NCBI RefSeq assembly: GCF_004151485.1
Contig: NZ_SBFF01000015.1
Coordinates: 1 to 64,000 of the forward strand
Direction: 5' to 3'
DNA length: 64,000 bases
From: Sphingosinicella sp. CPCC 101087
GTDB lineage: Bacteria > Pseudomonadota > Alphaproteobacteria > Sphingomonadales > Sphingomonadaceae
In this document: piece after piece, positions 53,890 through 61,727 of the stretch
Numbering within the stretch: position 1 is the stretch's first letter
Layout: every line of letters begins with the position of its first letter
The notes under the pieces: generated by a model
Seen by the model: the letters and a program-made list of their open reading frames with translations, nothing else
Told to the model about the DNA's origin: nothing
Database searches by the model: none
Made by a program: the position numbers and the translations under genes

Positions 53890-54894
53890 ATGAACACACT
53901 ACATGACGGCTGGATCGATCATCCGAGCGCCTGGCGAAGCGAGGAGATCGGCGGCAGGGAGGGGCTGACGAAGCGTCTCGGCCGCGAGCATGTCGAAGCC
54001 CTGGAAGAGCTTCTGGGCAGGTTCGCCAACGTCCCGCCGACGGCCATTAGCCGTGCGGACTTCGCGCACCCGCTCATCGACGACCTCATGGCCCATGTGC
54101 GCCACGAGTTGATGCACGGGCGCGGTGCCCTGATCCTCTCGGGCCTCGATCTTCGCCGGTTCACGCTCGACGAATTCGAGAAGATCTATTGGGGACTCGG
54201 CACGCATCTCGGCAATGCCGTCGCCCAGAGCTATCGGCGCGATCGGATCGGCCACGTCCAGAAAGAGGAAGATAATCCCACCGGCCGGGGCTACCTCATG
54301 GACGTGGAGTTACGCTCCCATACCGATTTTCACGAGCTCCTGTCGCTCGCTTCGGTTCGCAAGGCCGAGGAAGGCGGGCTCAGCGGCGTCGTCAGCAGCC
54401 TGGCCCTGCACAACCATCTCTACGAGAATGCCTATGAGCTGCTTCGGCCCCTCTACGAGGGCTTTTACCATGAATCGGCCAATGGCGAGGTATCGAAGAG
54501 CAAGGTGCCCATCTTCGGCTGCGTCCAGGGAAAGGTGAGCTGCTATTACCACCTGCCCTTCATCTTCAATGCCGCCAAGATCATGGGCGTGGACCTGCCC
54601 GAGGATCTGGTGAAGGCCACCCGCGCGCTGAACGAAGCCGCTGCATTGCCGAGCATTCGGGCGGATTTCATGCTCGAGCCAGGCGAGATGCTGTTCTGGC
54701 ACAATTTCACCGCGCTCCATTCGCGCACAGCTTTCAAGGACTCTTTGACCCATAAGCGCTTGCTCCTGCGCCTATGGCTCAACGTGCCCGACGGGCGTCC
54801 GCTGCCACCCCAATTCCATGAGCGGGCCCGCTACATGGACCGAGCCCATGAGGGGGGCGAGGCGGCGATCAACTATGTCAAGGAAGATAGTTGA
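53890..54894 (+). CDS. TauD/TfdA-family 2-oxoglutarate-dependent dioxygenase
   Basis: A 334-residue Fe(II)/2-oxoglutarate oxygenase. The facial triad is visible: H144-x-D146 in RSHTDFHELLSLAS, with distal His near 271-277 (LFWHNFTALHSRTAF) and a 2-oxoglutarate-binding Arg in KRLLLRLWLN. It is longer than TauD and TfdA and belongs to a divergent branch with an extended N-terminal region (about 1-100). GGGAGAGAG precedes the ATG. It is the second gene of the TonB-led operon and is distinct from the TfdA-like gene at 60093, so the island has two dioxygenases of the superfamily. Confidence 0.88.
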   Translation: MNTLHDGWIDHPSAWRSEEIGGREGLTKRLGREHVEALEELLGRFANVPPTAISRADFAHPLIDDLMAHVRHELMHGRGALILSGLDLRRFTLDEFEKIYWGLGTHLGNAVAQSYRRDRIGHVQKEEDNPTGRGYLMDVELRSHTDFHELLSLASVRKAEEGGLSGVVSSLALHNHLYENAYELLRPLYEGFYHESANGEVSKSKVPIFGCVQGKVSCYYHLPFIFNAAKIMGVDLPEDLVKATRALNEAAALPSIRADFMLEPGEMLFWHNFTALHSRTAFKDSLTHKRLLLRLWLNVPDGRPLPPQFHERARYMDRAHEGGEAAINYVKEDS

Positions 54895-54975
54895 GCGTGC
54901 CCGCGGAGTCTGACGCGATCGGCGATGCCGCGTCGGACCGCGCTCCGCGACATGCTCTCACCCGGAACATGGTCC

Positions 54976-56385
54976 ATGGAGGGTAGCCGGACGGAACGCG
55001 TGACGGGCTCGGCGCGCACGGTCGACGTCTCCGAGCTGATCGAGCGCCAGAAGATGCGCTGGTTCACGATCAGGTTGATCGCCGTATCGTGGATCATCAC
55101 CTTCTTCGACGGCTTCGACATGAACGTGATATCCTATGTCGCGCCCTATCTCATTTCGGAATTCGAGATGAGTCGCGTCAGCATGGGCAGCCTGTTCAGT
55201 GTCGGCATGCTCGGCACCATGGCGGGCGGTTTCCTGTTCGGCTATCTGGGCGACCGCTTCGGCCGAAGGCCGGCCATCCTTCTCGCATCCTTCGGCTTCG
55301 GCATTCTCACCCTAGCATTCGGTCTCGCCCGCTCGTTCGAGGAGTTGATGCTGCTGCGCTTCGTCAACGGGATCATGATTGGCGGCCTGCTGCCGGTCTG
55401 CTGGGCGCTCAACATCGAATATGTACCGAAATATTATCGGGCGACCGTCGTCACCGTCGTGATGCTCGGCTATTCGTTCGGAAGCTCGATCGGCGGACCC
55501 GTCACGATCTGGCTCGCCCCGCAATTCGGATGGCAGTCGGTCTATTTCTTTGCCGGAGCCGGTACTCTGGCGGCCGCGGCCCTGCTCTATTTCACGCTGC
55601 CGGAATCCGCCCGCTTCCTCGCCAGCAAGGGGCGCCGTCCGGACCTGCTGGCGCGCTACGTCCGCGGCATCGCTCCTGAGGTGAGCGTCGCGCCCGGTAT
55701 GGTCTTCACCGTGTCCGACGAGCAGCGCAGCAAGTCCACCAGTTTCAAGGTGTCGGTCCTGTTCGAGCGGAACCTCGCCTGGATCACGCCTTTGCTCTGG
55801 GCCGCCTATATCGCCAGCTCGATGGCGATCTTCTTCAAATCCGCCTGGACGCCGATGGTACTCGAACTGATCGGCTATACCCGCAGCCAGGCGGCAGGCT
55901 TCTCGGCGATCAGCGCGCTGGGCGCGGCGATCGGCGGGCTGGCGCTGATGCGGTTCACCGATCGAAAGGGCCCTGTCGCGATCGCGATCATGTCGCTGCT
56001 GTCGATTCCGCCCCTGCTCTACATCGGTCTCGTGGAGACCGGTTTCTGGAGCTTCCTCATCATAAACTTCATCGTGAACATCGCGATGGGCGGTGCGCAT
56101 TTCGGCATGCACAGCATCGCCGGCATCTTCTATCCGAGCGCCTTCCGAGCGAACGGCGCAGGCTGGGCGACGTCGGTGGCGAAGGTTGGGTCGGTGATCG
56201 GACCGGCGCTCGGCGGAATCATTCTCGCCACCGCCTTTCCGGTGAAGAACATCTTCGCCCTGCTCGCCGTGTGTCCGGCACTGGTTGCGCTCGCCTTGAT
56301 CCTCATCAGCCGGATTCACTTGCGGGAAAAAGGCAATGAATCCGCAGCGGCGCTTCAGCTCGCAGGCGCACAGGGAGCGGGATGA
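54976..56385 (+). CDS. MFS transporter, AAHS (aromatic acid:H+ symporter) type
   Basis: About 469 residues with 12 membrane helices. The AAHS signature in helix 1, WIITFFDGFDMNVISYVAPYL, has the conserved D-G-F-D. The loop motif LFGYLGDRFGRRPAIL and central TLPESARFLASKGR follow. AAHS carriers import benzoate-type and phenoxy acids. The start is uncertain: in-frame ATGs lie at 54925, 54952 and 54976. I chose the last because CGGAAC is near it and the upstream residues carry no pattern. Its stop overlaps the MarR gene start (ATGA). Confidence 0.9.
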   Translation: MEGSRTERVTGSARTVDVSELIERQKMRWFTIRLIAVSWIITFFDGFDMNVISYVAPYLISEFEMSRVSMGSLFSVGMLGTMAGGFLFGYLGDRFGRRPAILLASFGFGILTLAFGLARSFEELMLLRFVNGIMIGGLLPVCWALNIEYVPKYYRATVVTVVMLGYSFGSSIGGPVTIWLAPQFGWQSVYFFAGAGTLAAAALLYFTLPESARFLASKGRRPDLLARYVRGIAPEVSVAPGMVFTVSDEQRSKSTSFKVSVLFERNLAWITPLLWAAYIASSMAIFFKSAWTPMVLELIGYTRSQAAGFSAISALGAAIGGLALMRFTDRKGPVAIAIMSLLSIPPLLYIGLVETGFWSFLIINFIVNIAMGGAHFGMHSIAGIFYPSAFRANGAGWATSVAKVGSVIGPALGGIILATAFPVKNIFALLAVCPALVALALILISRIHLREKGNESAAALQLAGAQGAG

Positions 56386-56948
56386 GTCGATCCATCATGC
56401 CAGGAGGCCCGAAGGACCCGCTCGATTCATCCCCCCTGGTGGACTCCTCGGACTGGCTGAGGAGCCCGTTCGACAAGGTTCGGCGTGACTCGGTAGCCAA
56501 CAATCGCTTTCTTTTCGCGCGCCGGATCTTTCAGGTCAGCCGACGCTGGCGCAAGTTCCTCAGCCTGGAGCTTCGGGAACGATCGGCGAACCAGTCGGGA
56601 TGGCAGGCTCTGTTCTGGATGTCGCTGAGCGGCGGCGCCGCGAACCAGCGCGAGCTTGCGAGGCGGGTCGACGCCCAGGAATCGACGATCGCTCGGGCGC
56701 TCGACGCGCTGGAGCAGCAGGGCCTGGTGGTTCGCAAGACTGCGAAGGACGATCGCCGCGTCAAGTCGGTCGAGCTCACCGAAGCGGCCGATCCCGTGAT
56801 CAGGGAGATCAACGAGAAAGCCGGAATGTTGCGGGACCGGATTCTCTCACACATCGATGCCGCCGACCTCGCAATCACCGTACGGGTCCTCGGCCAGATC
56901 GTGGAACGCATGAATGAGCTCGAGCAAGATGCCGAACGCCGGAACTGA
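56382..56948 (+). CDS. MarR family regulator (first)
   Basis: A 188-residue winged-helix regulator. The N-terminal 40 residues are disordered. Then a dimerisation helix and the MarR DNA-binding region GGAANQRELARRVDAQESTIARALDALEQQGLVVRKTAKDDRRVKSVELTEAA (about 85-140), with the basic wing D-D-R-R-V-K. It is translationally coupled to the upstream MFS gene and followed 7 bases later by the hydroxyacid dehydrogenase. It is one of two candidates for binding the TCGTTAGC-NN-GCTAACGA operator. Confidence 0.92.
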   Translation: MSRSIMPGGPKDPLDSSPLVDSSDWLRSPFDKVRRDSVANNRFLFARRIFQVSRRWRKFLSLELRERSANQSGWQALFWMSLSGGAANQRELARRVDAQESTIARALDALEQQGLVVRKTAKDDRRVKSVELTEAADPVIREINEKAGMLRDRILSHIDAADLAITVRVLGQIVERMNELEQDAERRN

Positions 56949-56955
56949 AGACGAC

Positions 56956-57918
56956 ATGAGCGCTGGAAAAGGCGAATCTTCGCTGATCGTGTTCCTCGAT
57001 CGGGCGACGCTCGGCGAACGGGTGCGCATGGGCCGTCCAGATCACCCTCATCGCTGGCGAGATTATCCCGCGACCCGGCCGGAGGAGGTCGTGGACCGGC
57101 TGCGGGGTGCGCGCGTCGCCGTCACGAACAAGGTGCGAATCGACGCCGCCACGCTCGAGTCGCTGCCGGACTTGCGCTTCATCGCGATCGCCGCGACGGG
57201 CACCGACATTATCGACGTCGCCGCCGCGGCCTCGCGGGGCGTCCAGGTGCGGAGCGTGCCAGGCTACGGGTCGGTTTCGGTCGCCGAGCACGTGATGATG
57301 CTGATGCTCGCCCTCGCGCGGGCGCTGGCGCCGCACCGGCAGGCCGTGCTCGACGGAAGCTGGACCAGATCGGGCGGCTTCTGCTTTCGCGCCGCCCAGG
57401 TAATGGACCTGCGCGGCCTGCGTCTCGGCCTCGTCGGCAGCGGGAGCATCGCTCTCGAAGTGGCCCGGCGCGCGCACGCCTTCGAGATGGACGTGGTGTT
57501 CGCCGGCCGGCGGGGCGCGATCGGGGGCAACGGAAAGCTGCCTTTCGACGAAGTGCTGGCGACCAGTGACGTGCTGAGCCTGCATTGCCCGCTCGTGAAG
57601 GATACGCACCAGCTCATCGATGCACGGGCGATCGGGTTGATGAAGCCGGGCGCGATCCTCATCAATACGGCGCGAGGTCAGCTGATCGACGAGGCCGCGC
57701 TCGCCGCTGGGCTGGACAGCGGCCGGATAGGCGGCGCGGGCCTCGATGTGGCCATCGTCGAGCCTCCCCCTGAAGGATCGCTCATTCTCGATCTCGCGCG
57801 GCGGTCGAACGTGATCGTCACGCCTCACATGGCCTGGACAGGTGACGATACGGTGCAGCGGCTTGCCGATCGGTTAGTCGAGTCGATCGATCGGTTCCTG
57901 GCGAGCGAAACGCCTTGA
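56956..57918 (+). CDS. D-2-hydroxyacid dehydrogenase (glyoxylate/hydroxypyruvate reductase-like)
   Basis: A 320-residue NAD(P)-dependent dehydrogenase of the D-isomer family. It has the N-terminal substrate domain with IAIAATGTDIIDVAAAASRGVQV and GYGSVSVAEHVMMLMLALAR, and a Rossmann domain. Catalytic Arg (INTARGQLIDE), Glu (DVAIVEPPP) and His (VTPHMAWTG) are present. The nucleotide loop reads GSGSIA where GxGxxG is usual. It starts at ATG 56956; an upstream ATG at 56914 overlaps marR. It is followed by a glycerate kinase gene (TGATG overlap), so the natural reaction may be hydroxypyruvate to D-glycerate or glyoxylate to glycolate. Confidence 0.9.
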   Translation: MSAGKGESSLIVFLDRATLGERVRMGRPDHPHRWRDYPATRPEEVVDRLRGARVAVTNKVRIDAATLESLPDLRFIAIAATGTDIIDVAAAASRGVQVRSVPGYGSVSVAEHVMMLMLALARALAPHRQAVLDGSWTRSGGFCFRAAQVMDLRGLRLGLVGSGSIALEVARRAHAFEMDVVFAGRRGAIGGNGKLPFDEVLATSDVLSLHCPLVKDTHQLIDARAIGLMKPGAILINTARGQLIDEAALAAGLDSGRIGGAGLDVAIVEPPPEGSLILDLARRSNVIVTPHMAWTGDDTVQRLADRLVESIDRFLASETP

Positions 57919-59140
57919 TGCCGCGCCGCCGCTTGCTGGAATCCGCCTTCGACGCGGCGGTCGATGCCTGCCGCGATCCCGCGAGGGTCATCGAGGCCCT
58001 TCCGCCGCGCCCGTCCCGACGGGCGATAATCCTTGCCGCCGGCAAGGGCGCCGTGCCGATGGCCGCGCCGTCGAATCGGCGTGGCTGGACCTGGAAGGGC
58101 TGGTCGTGACCCGTACCGGCTATGGCGGCCAACTGCGCGCGCTGGAGGTGATCGAGGCGGGTCATCCCGTTCCCGACGCGAATAGCGAGCGCGCCGCGCA
58201 AAGATTTCTCGAAATTGCGGCGGCCGCGCGGACGGGCGACCTCGTCTTGGTGCTTCTCTCCGGCGGCGCCTCCTCGCTTCTTGCCGCGCCGCCGCTGCCG
58301 CTCACCCTTGCGGACAAGGTCGCGCTTACCGACGCCCTGCTGGCGAGCGGCGCCGATATTTCCGAGATCAACCTGGTTCGCCGCCACCTGTCCCGGATCA
58401 AGGGTGGGCGGCTGGCCGCTGCGGCTTATCCCGCGCGGGTAGTCACGCTCGCCGTTTCCGACGTGGTCGCCGACCGCCCCAGCGACATCGGGTCGGGACC
58501 TACCGTTTCGGACGACAGCCGCGTCGAGGAGGCGCGAGCCGTCCTGGGCCGCTACGGAATTCCCGATCCGGGCGGCTGGAGCGAGTCAGTCGGGCCTAAA
58601 GATCCGAGGCTGGCAGGAAGCGATCTGCGCATCGTGGCGAGCGGCCAATCGGCGCTGGACGCCGCCTCTAGGCGGCTCGAGCAGGCCGGATATGCCGTCC
58701 GATGCCTGGATGCCGGCGCGACAGGCGAGGCCCGCGAGGTCGCCGCACGACATGCGCGCGAGGCCCTGGAAGCCGCCTGCTCGAGGCGTCGGCTTGCCCT
58801 CCTGTCCGGGGGCGAGCTGACGGTGACGATCGGCGCCGTCGCCAGCGGCAGGGGAGGTCCCAATCAGGAATATGCGCTGGCGCTCGCCCAATGGCTGAGT
58901 CGACGTCACAATATCTGCGCTCTCGCCGCCGACACCGACGGGGTGGACGGGAACGGAGAGGTCGCGGGAGCCTATGTGGATGGCGAAAGCCTGGACCGGC
59001 TGGCACAGGCCGGCATGGACGCGGGCGAAGCGCTCGACCGGCACGATGCGGGCAGCGCGCTGGAGGCGGTCGATGGGCTTTTCGTTCCCGGGCCGACGCG
59101 CACCAACGTCAACGACCTGCGCATGATCCTGGTGAACTAA
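57918..59140 (+). pseudogene. Glycerate 2-kinase (GckA/TtuD, MOFRL family), frameshifted
   Basis: Would phosphorylate D-glycerate to 2-phosphoglycerate. The first frame (57918-58109) reads RAIILAAGKGAVPMAA and then runs into an unrelated tail and TGA. The second frame continues the family sequence, SAWLDLEGLVVTRTGYGG, LVLLSGGASSLLAAP, VSDVVADRPSDIGSGPTV, LLSGGELTVTIGA, GRGGPNQEYALALAQWL, CALAADTDGVDGNGEVAGAYVD, and ends GPTRTNVNDLRMILVN. Restoring one G near 58065-58069 (GCGCC to GCGGCC) rejoins the frames into about 407 residues, the normal length. It is either a true inactivating deletion or a sequencing error. Without the shift, translation of the second part could start near GTG 58106. 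Confidence 0.85.
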
Positions 59141-59142
59141 CC

Positions 59143-60021
59143 ATGGGCAAGGTGCGGCTGGTCCCGATCGACGGACTCGACATCGCCATCGAGGAGAGCG
59201 GTACGCCCGACGGGACGCCAGTCATTCTCCTCCATGGCTTTCCCTACGATCCGCGCGCGTTCGATGCCTTGACGCCGATCCTTCACGAAGCGCGCCTGCG
59301 CGTCATCGTCCCCTATCTGCGCGGTTTCGGACCGACGCGCTTTCGCGGCCAGGGCATCATGCGGTCGGGGCAGCAGGGGGCCCTGGGCAACGATCTCCAC
59401 GACTTGATTCGCGCCTTGGACGTGCGGCCGATCCTGGCCGGGTTCGACTGGGGCGGGCGGGCGGCCTGTGTCGCTGCCGCGCTCTGGCCGGAAGCGGTCC
59501 GCGGCCTCGTCGCGATCGGCGGCTGCCTGATCCAGGACCTGTCCGACCCTCAGCGTCCGGCGCCGCCTTTCGTCGAGCATCTCGCCTGGCACCAATATTA
59601 TCTCGCATCCGCCCGCGGCCGACGTGCGCTCGAGGAGCGGCGGGACGAGCTGTGCCGATATCTGTGGCGGCAATGGTCGCCGAGCTGGCGATTCGAGGAG
59701 GAGGTCTTTGCCAGCTCGGCGGGTGCCTTCGACAATCCGGATTTCGCCGGAGTCGCCTGGCATTCCTATGCGCATCGGATCGGGGCCGCGCCCGGCGACC
59801 CCCGCTACGATTCGATCGAGCGCGCGTTGACGCGCCGACCGGACATATGCGTCCCAACCGTCCTCCTGCATGGCGGAGACTCCAAGCTGGGAAGCGTGTC
59901 CGGAGAACGATTTTCCCGCCTTGTGGAATCGAGGATCCTTCCGAATGTCGGCCACAATCCTCCGCAGGAGGATCCGGTCTCCGTCGCGCGCGCCGTCCTG
60001 GACCTCGCCGCCATATCGTAG
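59143..60021 (+). CDS. Alpha/beta hydrolase, epoxide hydrolase/dehalogenase-like (Asp nucleophile)
   Basis: A 292-residue hydrolase. It has HGFPYDP at the oxyanion position, PYLRGFGPTR, the nucleophile elbow AGFDWGGRAA with D102 instead of serine, a helical cap with WHQYYLASARGRRALEE, and H271 in NVGHNPPQEDP. The H-G-x-P plus G-x-D-x-G-G pair is diagnostic for epoxide hydrolases and haloalkane/haloacetate dehalogenases, which form an alkyl-enzyme ester. Which of the two cannot be fixed. It starts two bases after the kinase stop codon. It ends 13 bases before the predicted promoter of the TfdA-like gene. Confidence 0.88.
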   Translation: MGKVRLVPIDGLDIAIEESGTPDGTPVILLHGFPYDPRAFDALTPILHEARLRVIVPYLRGFGPTRFRGQGIMRSGQQGALGNDLHDLIRALDVRPILAGFDWGGRAACVAAALWPEAVRGLVAIGGCLIQDLSDPQRPAPPFVEHLAWHQYYLASARGRRALEERRDELCRYLWRQWSPSWRFEEEVFASSAGAFDNPDFAGVAWHSYAHRIGAAPGDPRYDSIERALTRRPDICVPTVLLHGGDSKLGSVSGERFSRLVESRILPNVGHNPPQEDPVSVARAVLDLAAIS

Positions 60022-60033
60022 CGGCAGGTCGCA

Positions 60034-60070
60034 TTGACTCTTTGTATCATAATCGTTAGCAAGCTAACGA
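60034..60070 (+). promoter_or_regulatory. Perfect MarR-type operator (copy c) and promoter of the TfdA-like gene
   Basis: TCGTTAGC-AA-GCTAACGA at 60053-60070, a perfect 8-bp inverted repeat. It covers the -10 of a predicted promoter: -35 TTGACT (60034-60039), 17 bases, -10 TAGCAA (60057-60062). The start codon is 22 bases after the operator. It is the best copy of the motif also found upstream of the MFS gene at 50574 and the TonB receptor at 50931. Confidence 0.75.
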
Positions 60071-60092
60071 ATAGTGCAGGGAGAGGTTCAAG

Positions 60093-60989
60093 ATGGAAGT
60101 GCGCCCGCTTCATGAAGTTTTCGCCGCGGAGCTGATCGGCGCGGATCTCGCCCAGGATCCGGATGCGGCACTTGTGCAAACTGTCGAGGAGGCCATGACG
60201 CGCTATGCCGTCGTGGTGGTACGCGATCAGACCCATGTGGGCGATGACGAGCATATCCGCTTCAGCCGCGCCTTCGGGCCGCTCGAACTGCCCCCGAGCC
60301 TCGGCTTCAAGACATCCGGCAATCGGCGATTTCGCTGGGAGCTGTACGATGCGTCCAATCTCGATGTGGACGGGAATATCGAGGCGGCCGATACGCTGAA
60401 GCGCCGCTACAGCAAGGGTAACGAGCAGTTCCATACCGACAGCTCGTTCAACGACCTTCCGACCAAATGGTCGCTGCTCTTCTGCCACATCGCGACACCG
60501 GAGCGGGGTGAGACCGAGTTCGTCGACACCCGCGCCGCCTATGACAGGCTTTCCGACGCGATGAAGTCGCGAGTCGATGGCCTGATCGTCGAGCACAATG
60601 TTTGGCGGTCGCGCGAGCGGGCGGGATTTACCGATACCGATCCCCTCAAGAAGGCGCTGCCCGCCGTGCGCCACCCTCTCGTCCGCGAAAGCGCGTCAGG
60701 CCGCAAGGCGCTCTACATCGGATCGCATGCCGACCACATCGTGGACATGCCGCTGGATGAGGGCAGGGCGCTCCTGGACGAGCTGACGGCGATCGCCACG
60801 GAAGCGAAATTCGTCTATGCGCACAAGTGGCGCAACGGCGATCTCGTGATCTGGGACAATCGCTGCACGCTCCATCGCGCGACCGAGTTCGACTATCTCA
60901 GCCACAAGCGCGATCTGCGCCGCACCACCATCAACGAATATGGCGAGGAACGGGCCGCGAACGAAGGCCTGCGCGCGACCGCAGCCTGA
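60093..60989 (+). CDS. TfdA-like 2-oxoglutarate-dependent dioxygenase
   Basis: A 298-residue Fe(II)/2-oxoglutarate dioxygenase that resembles 2,4-dichlorophenoxyacetate dioxygenase along its length. It has PLHEVFAAEL at the start, FGPLELP, H114-T-D116 (EQFHTDSSF), ETEFVDTRAAYD, SGRKALYIGSHADHIVDMP, VYAHKWRNGDLVIWDNRCTLHRA with H261, and R276 near KRDLRRTT. TfdA metal ligands are spaced almost identically (about 147 versus 149 residues between first and last His). TfdA-type enzymes cleave aryloxyacetates to a phenol plus glyoxylate. The substrate here is inferred only. It has its own promoter with a perfect operator palindrome. Confidence 0.9.
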   Translation: MEVRPLHEVFAAELIGADLAQDPDAALVQTVEEAMTRYAVVVVRDQTHVGDDEHIRFSRAFGPLELPPSLGFKTSGNRRFRWELYDASNLDVDGNIEAADTLKRRYSKGNEQFHTDSSFNDLPTKWSLLFCHIATPERGETEFVDTRAAYDRLSDAMKSRVDGLIVEHNVWRSRERAGFTDTDPLKKALPAVRHPLVRESASGRKALYIGSHADHIVDMPLDEGRALLDELTAIATEAKFVYAHKWRNGDLVIWDNRCTLHRATEFDYLSHKRDLRRTTINEYGEERAANEGLRATAA

Positions 60990-61131
60990 TCCGTTCCCGC
61001 CGCGGCACCAGCGGTTCACCCGCCGTGCGGCGGGATCAGCATGGGCATGCGCCCATTGCGGCGTCCGGGCGAGCTTCGGCCTGCGCCGCTGCGGGCGCCC
61101 GGCCTATGGTCCTTTTCGCCGGATTACTGTT

Positions 61132-61677
61132 ATGCATGAGGGGGTGGTCAGCTTGAAAGGGCACAGCGTGGAGGATGCGGACCTGGCCGGTCAAATCGCC
61201 GAAATGGACTCCTTCGTGCCGCAGATGCACAATCCGGATTCGGTCGAGAGTCTGAGGCTGACGCTTTCGTGGTGGCTGATCGCCGTGGGACGAATGTGGG
61301 GCAAGCTGCTCGACCAGCGGCTCCAATCTTCCTTTCAGACCCAGCCCCGATGGCGGGCCCTGGCCTGGGCGCGGATGAAGCCCGGAATAACGCAGCAGGA
61401 AATGGCGCGGCGAATGCAGGTCTCCGGTCCCACGCTCGCCCGCATCCTCGACGGGCTGGAAAAGAAAGGGTTGATCGTCCGCCGGACCGATCCGCGAGAC
61501 CGGCGCCTCAAGGAGGTCTATCTGGACGAGAAGGCGCACGACCTCGTTGCCGAGATTTCCCTGAAGGTGGCCTCGGTAAGGGACGAAGTGCTCGGCGACA
61601 TCAGTGAGGAAGAGCTGCGCGCCTTCCTTTCCACCCTATCCAAGATCAGAAAGGGCCTTGTGGCGGCCACGAAATAG
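61132..61677 (+). CDS. MarR family regulator (second)
   Basis: A 181-residue winged-helix regulator with MARRMQVSGPTLARILDGLEKKGLIVRRTDPRDRRLKEVYLDEKA (about 90-135) as recognition helix and basic wing. It is preceded by helix TLSWWLIAVGRMWGKLLDQRL. It lies 142 bases downstream of the TfdA-like gene on the same strand, with no strong ribosome binding site before the ATG; GTG codons a few residues in are alternatives. It is the second candidate for the TCGTTAGC-NN-GCTAACGA operator. Confidence 0.88.
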   Translation: MHEGVVSLKGHSVEDADLAGQIAEMDSFVPQMHNPDSVESLRLTLSWWLIAVGRMWGKLLDQRLQSSFQTQPRWRALAWARMKPGITQQEMARRMQVSGPTLARILDGLEKKGLIVRRTDPRDRRLKEVYLDEKAHDLVAEISLKVASVRDEVLGDISEEELRAFLSTLSKIRKGLVAATK

Positions 61678-61727
61678 GCGGCGCCGCCCGGGTCTTCCGC
61701 CGAAGCCGGATCGCGCCACCTATTGCC

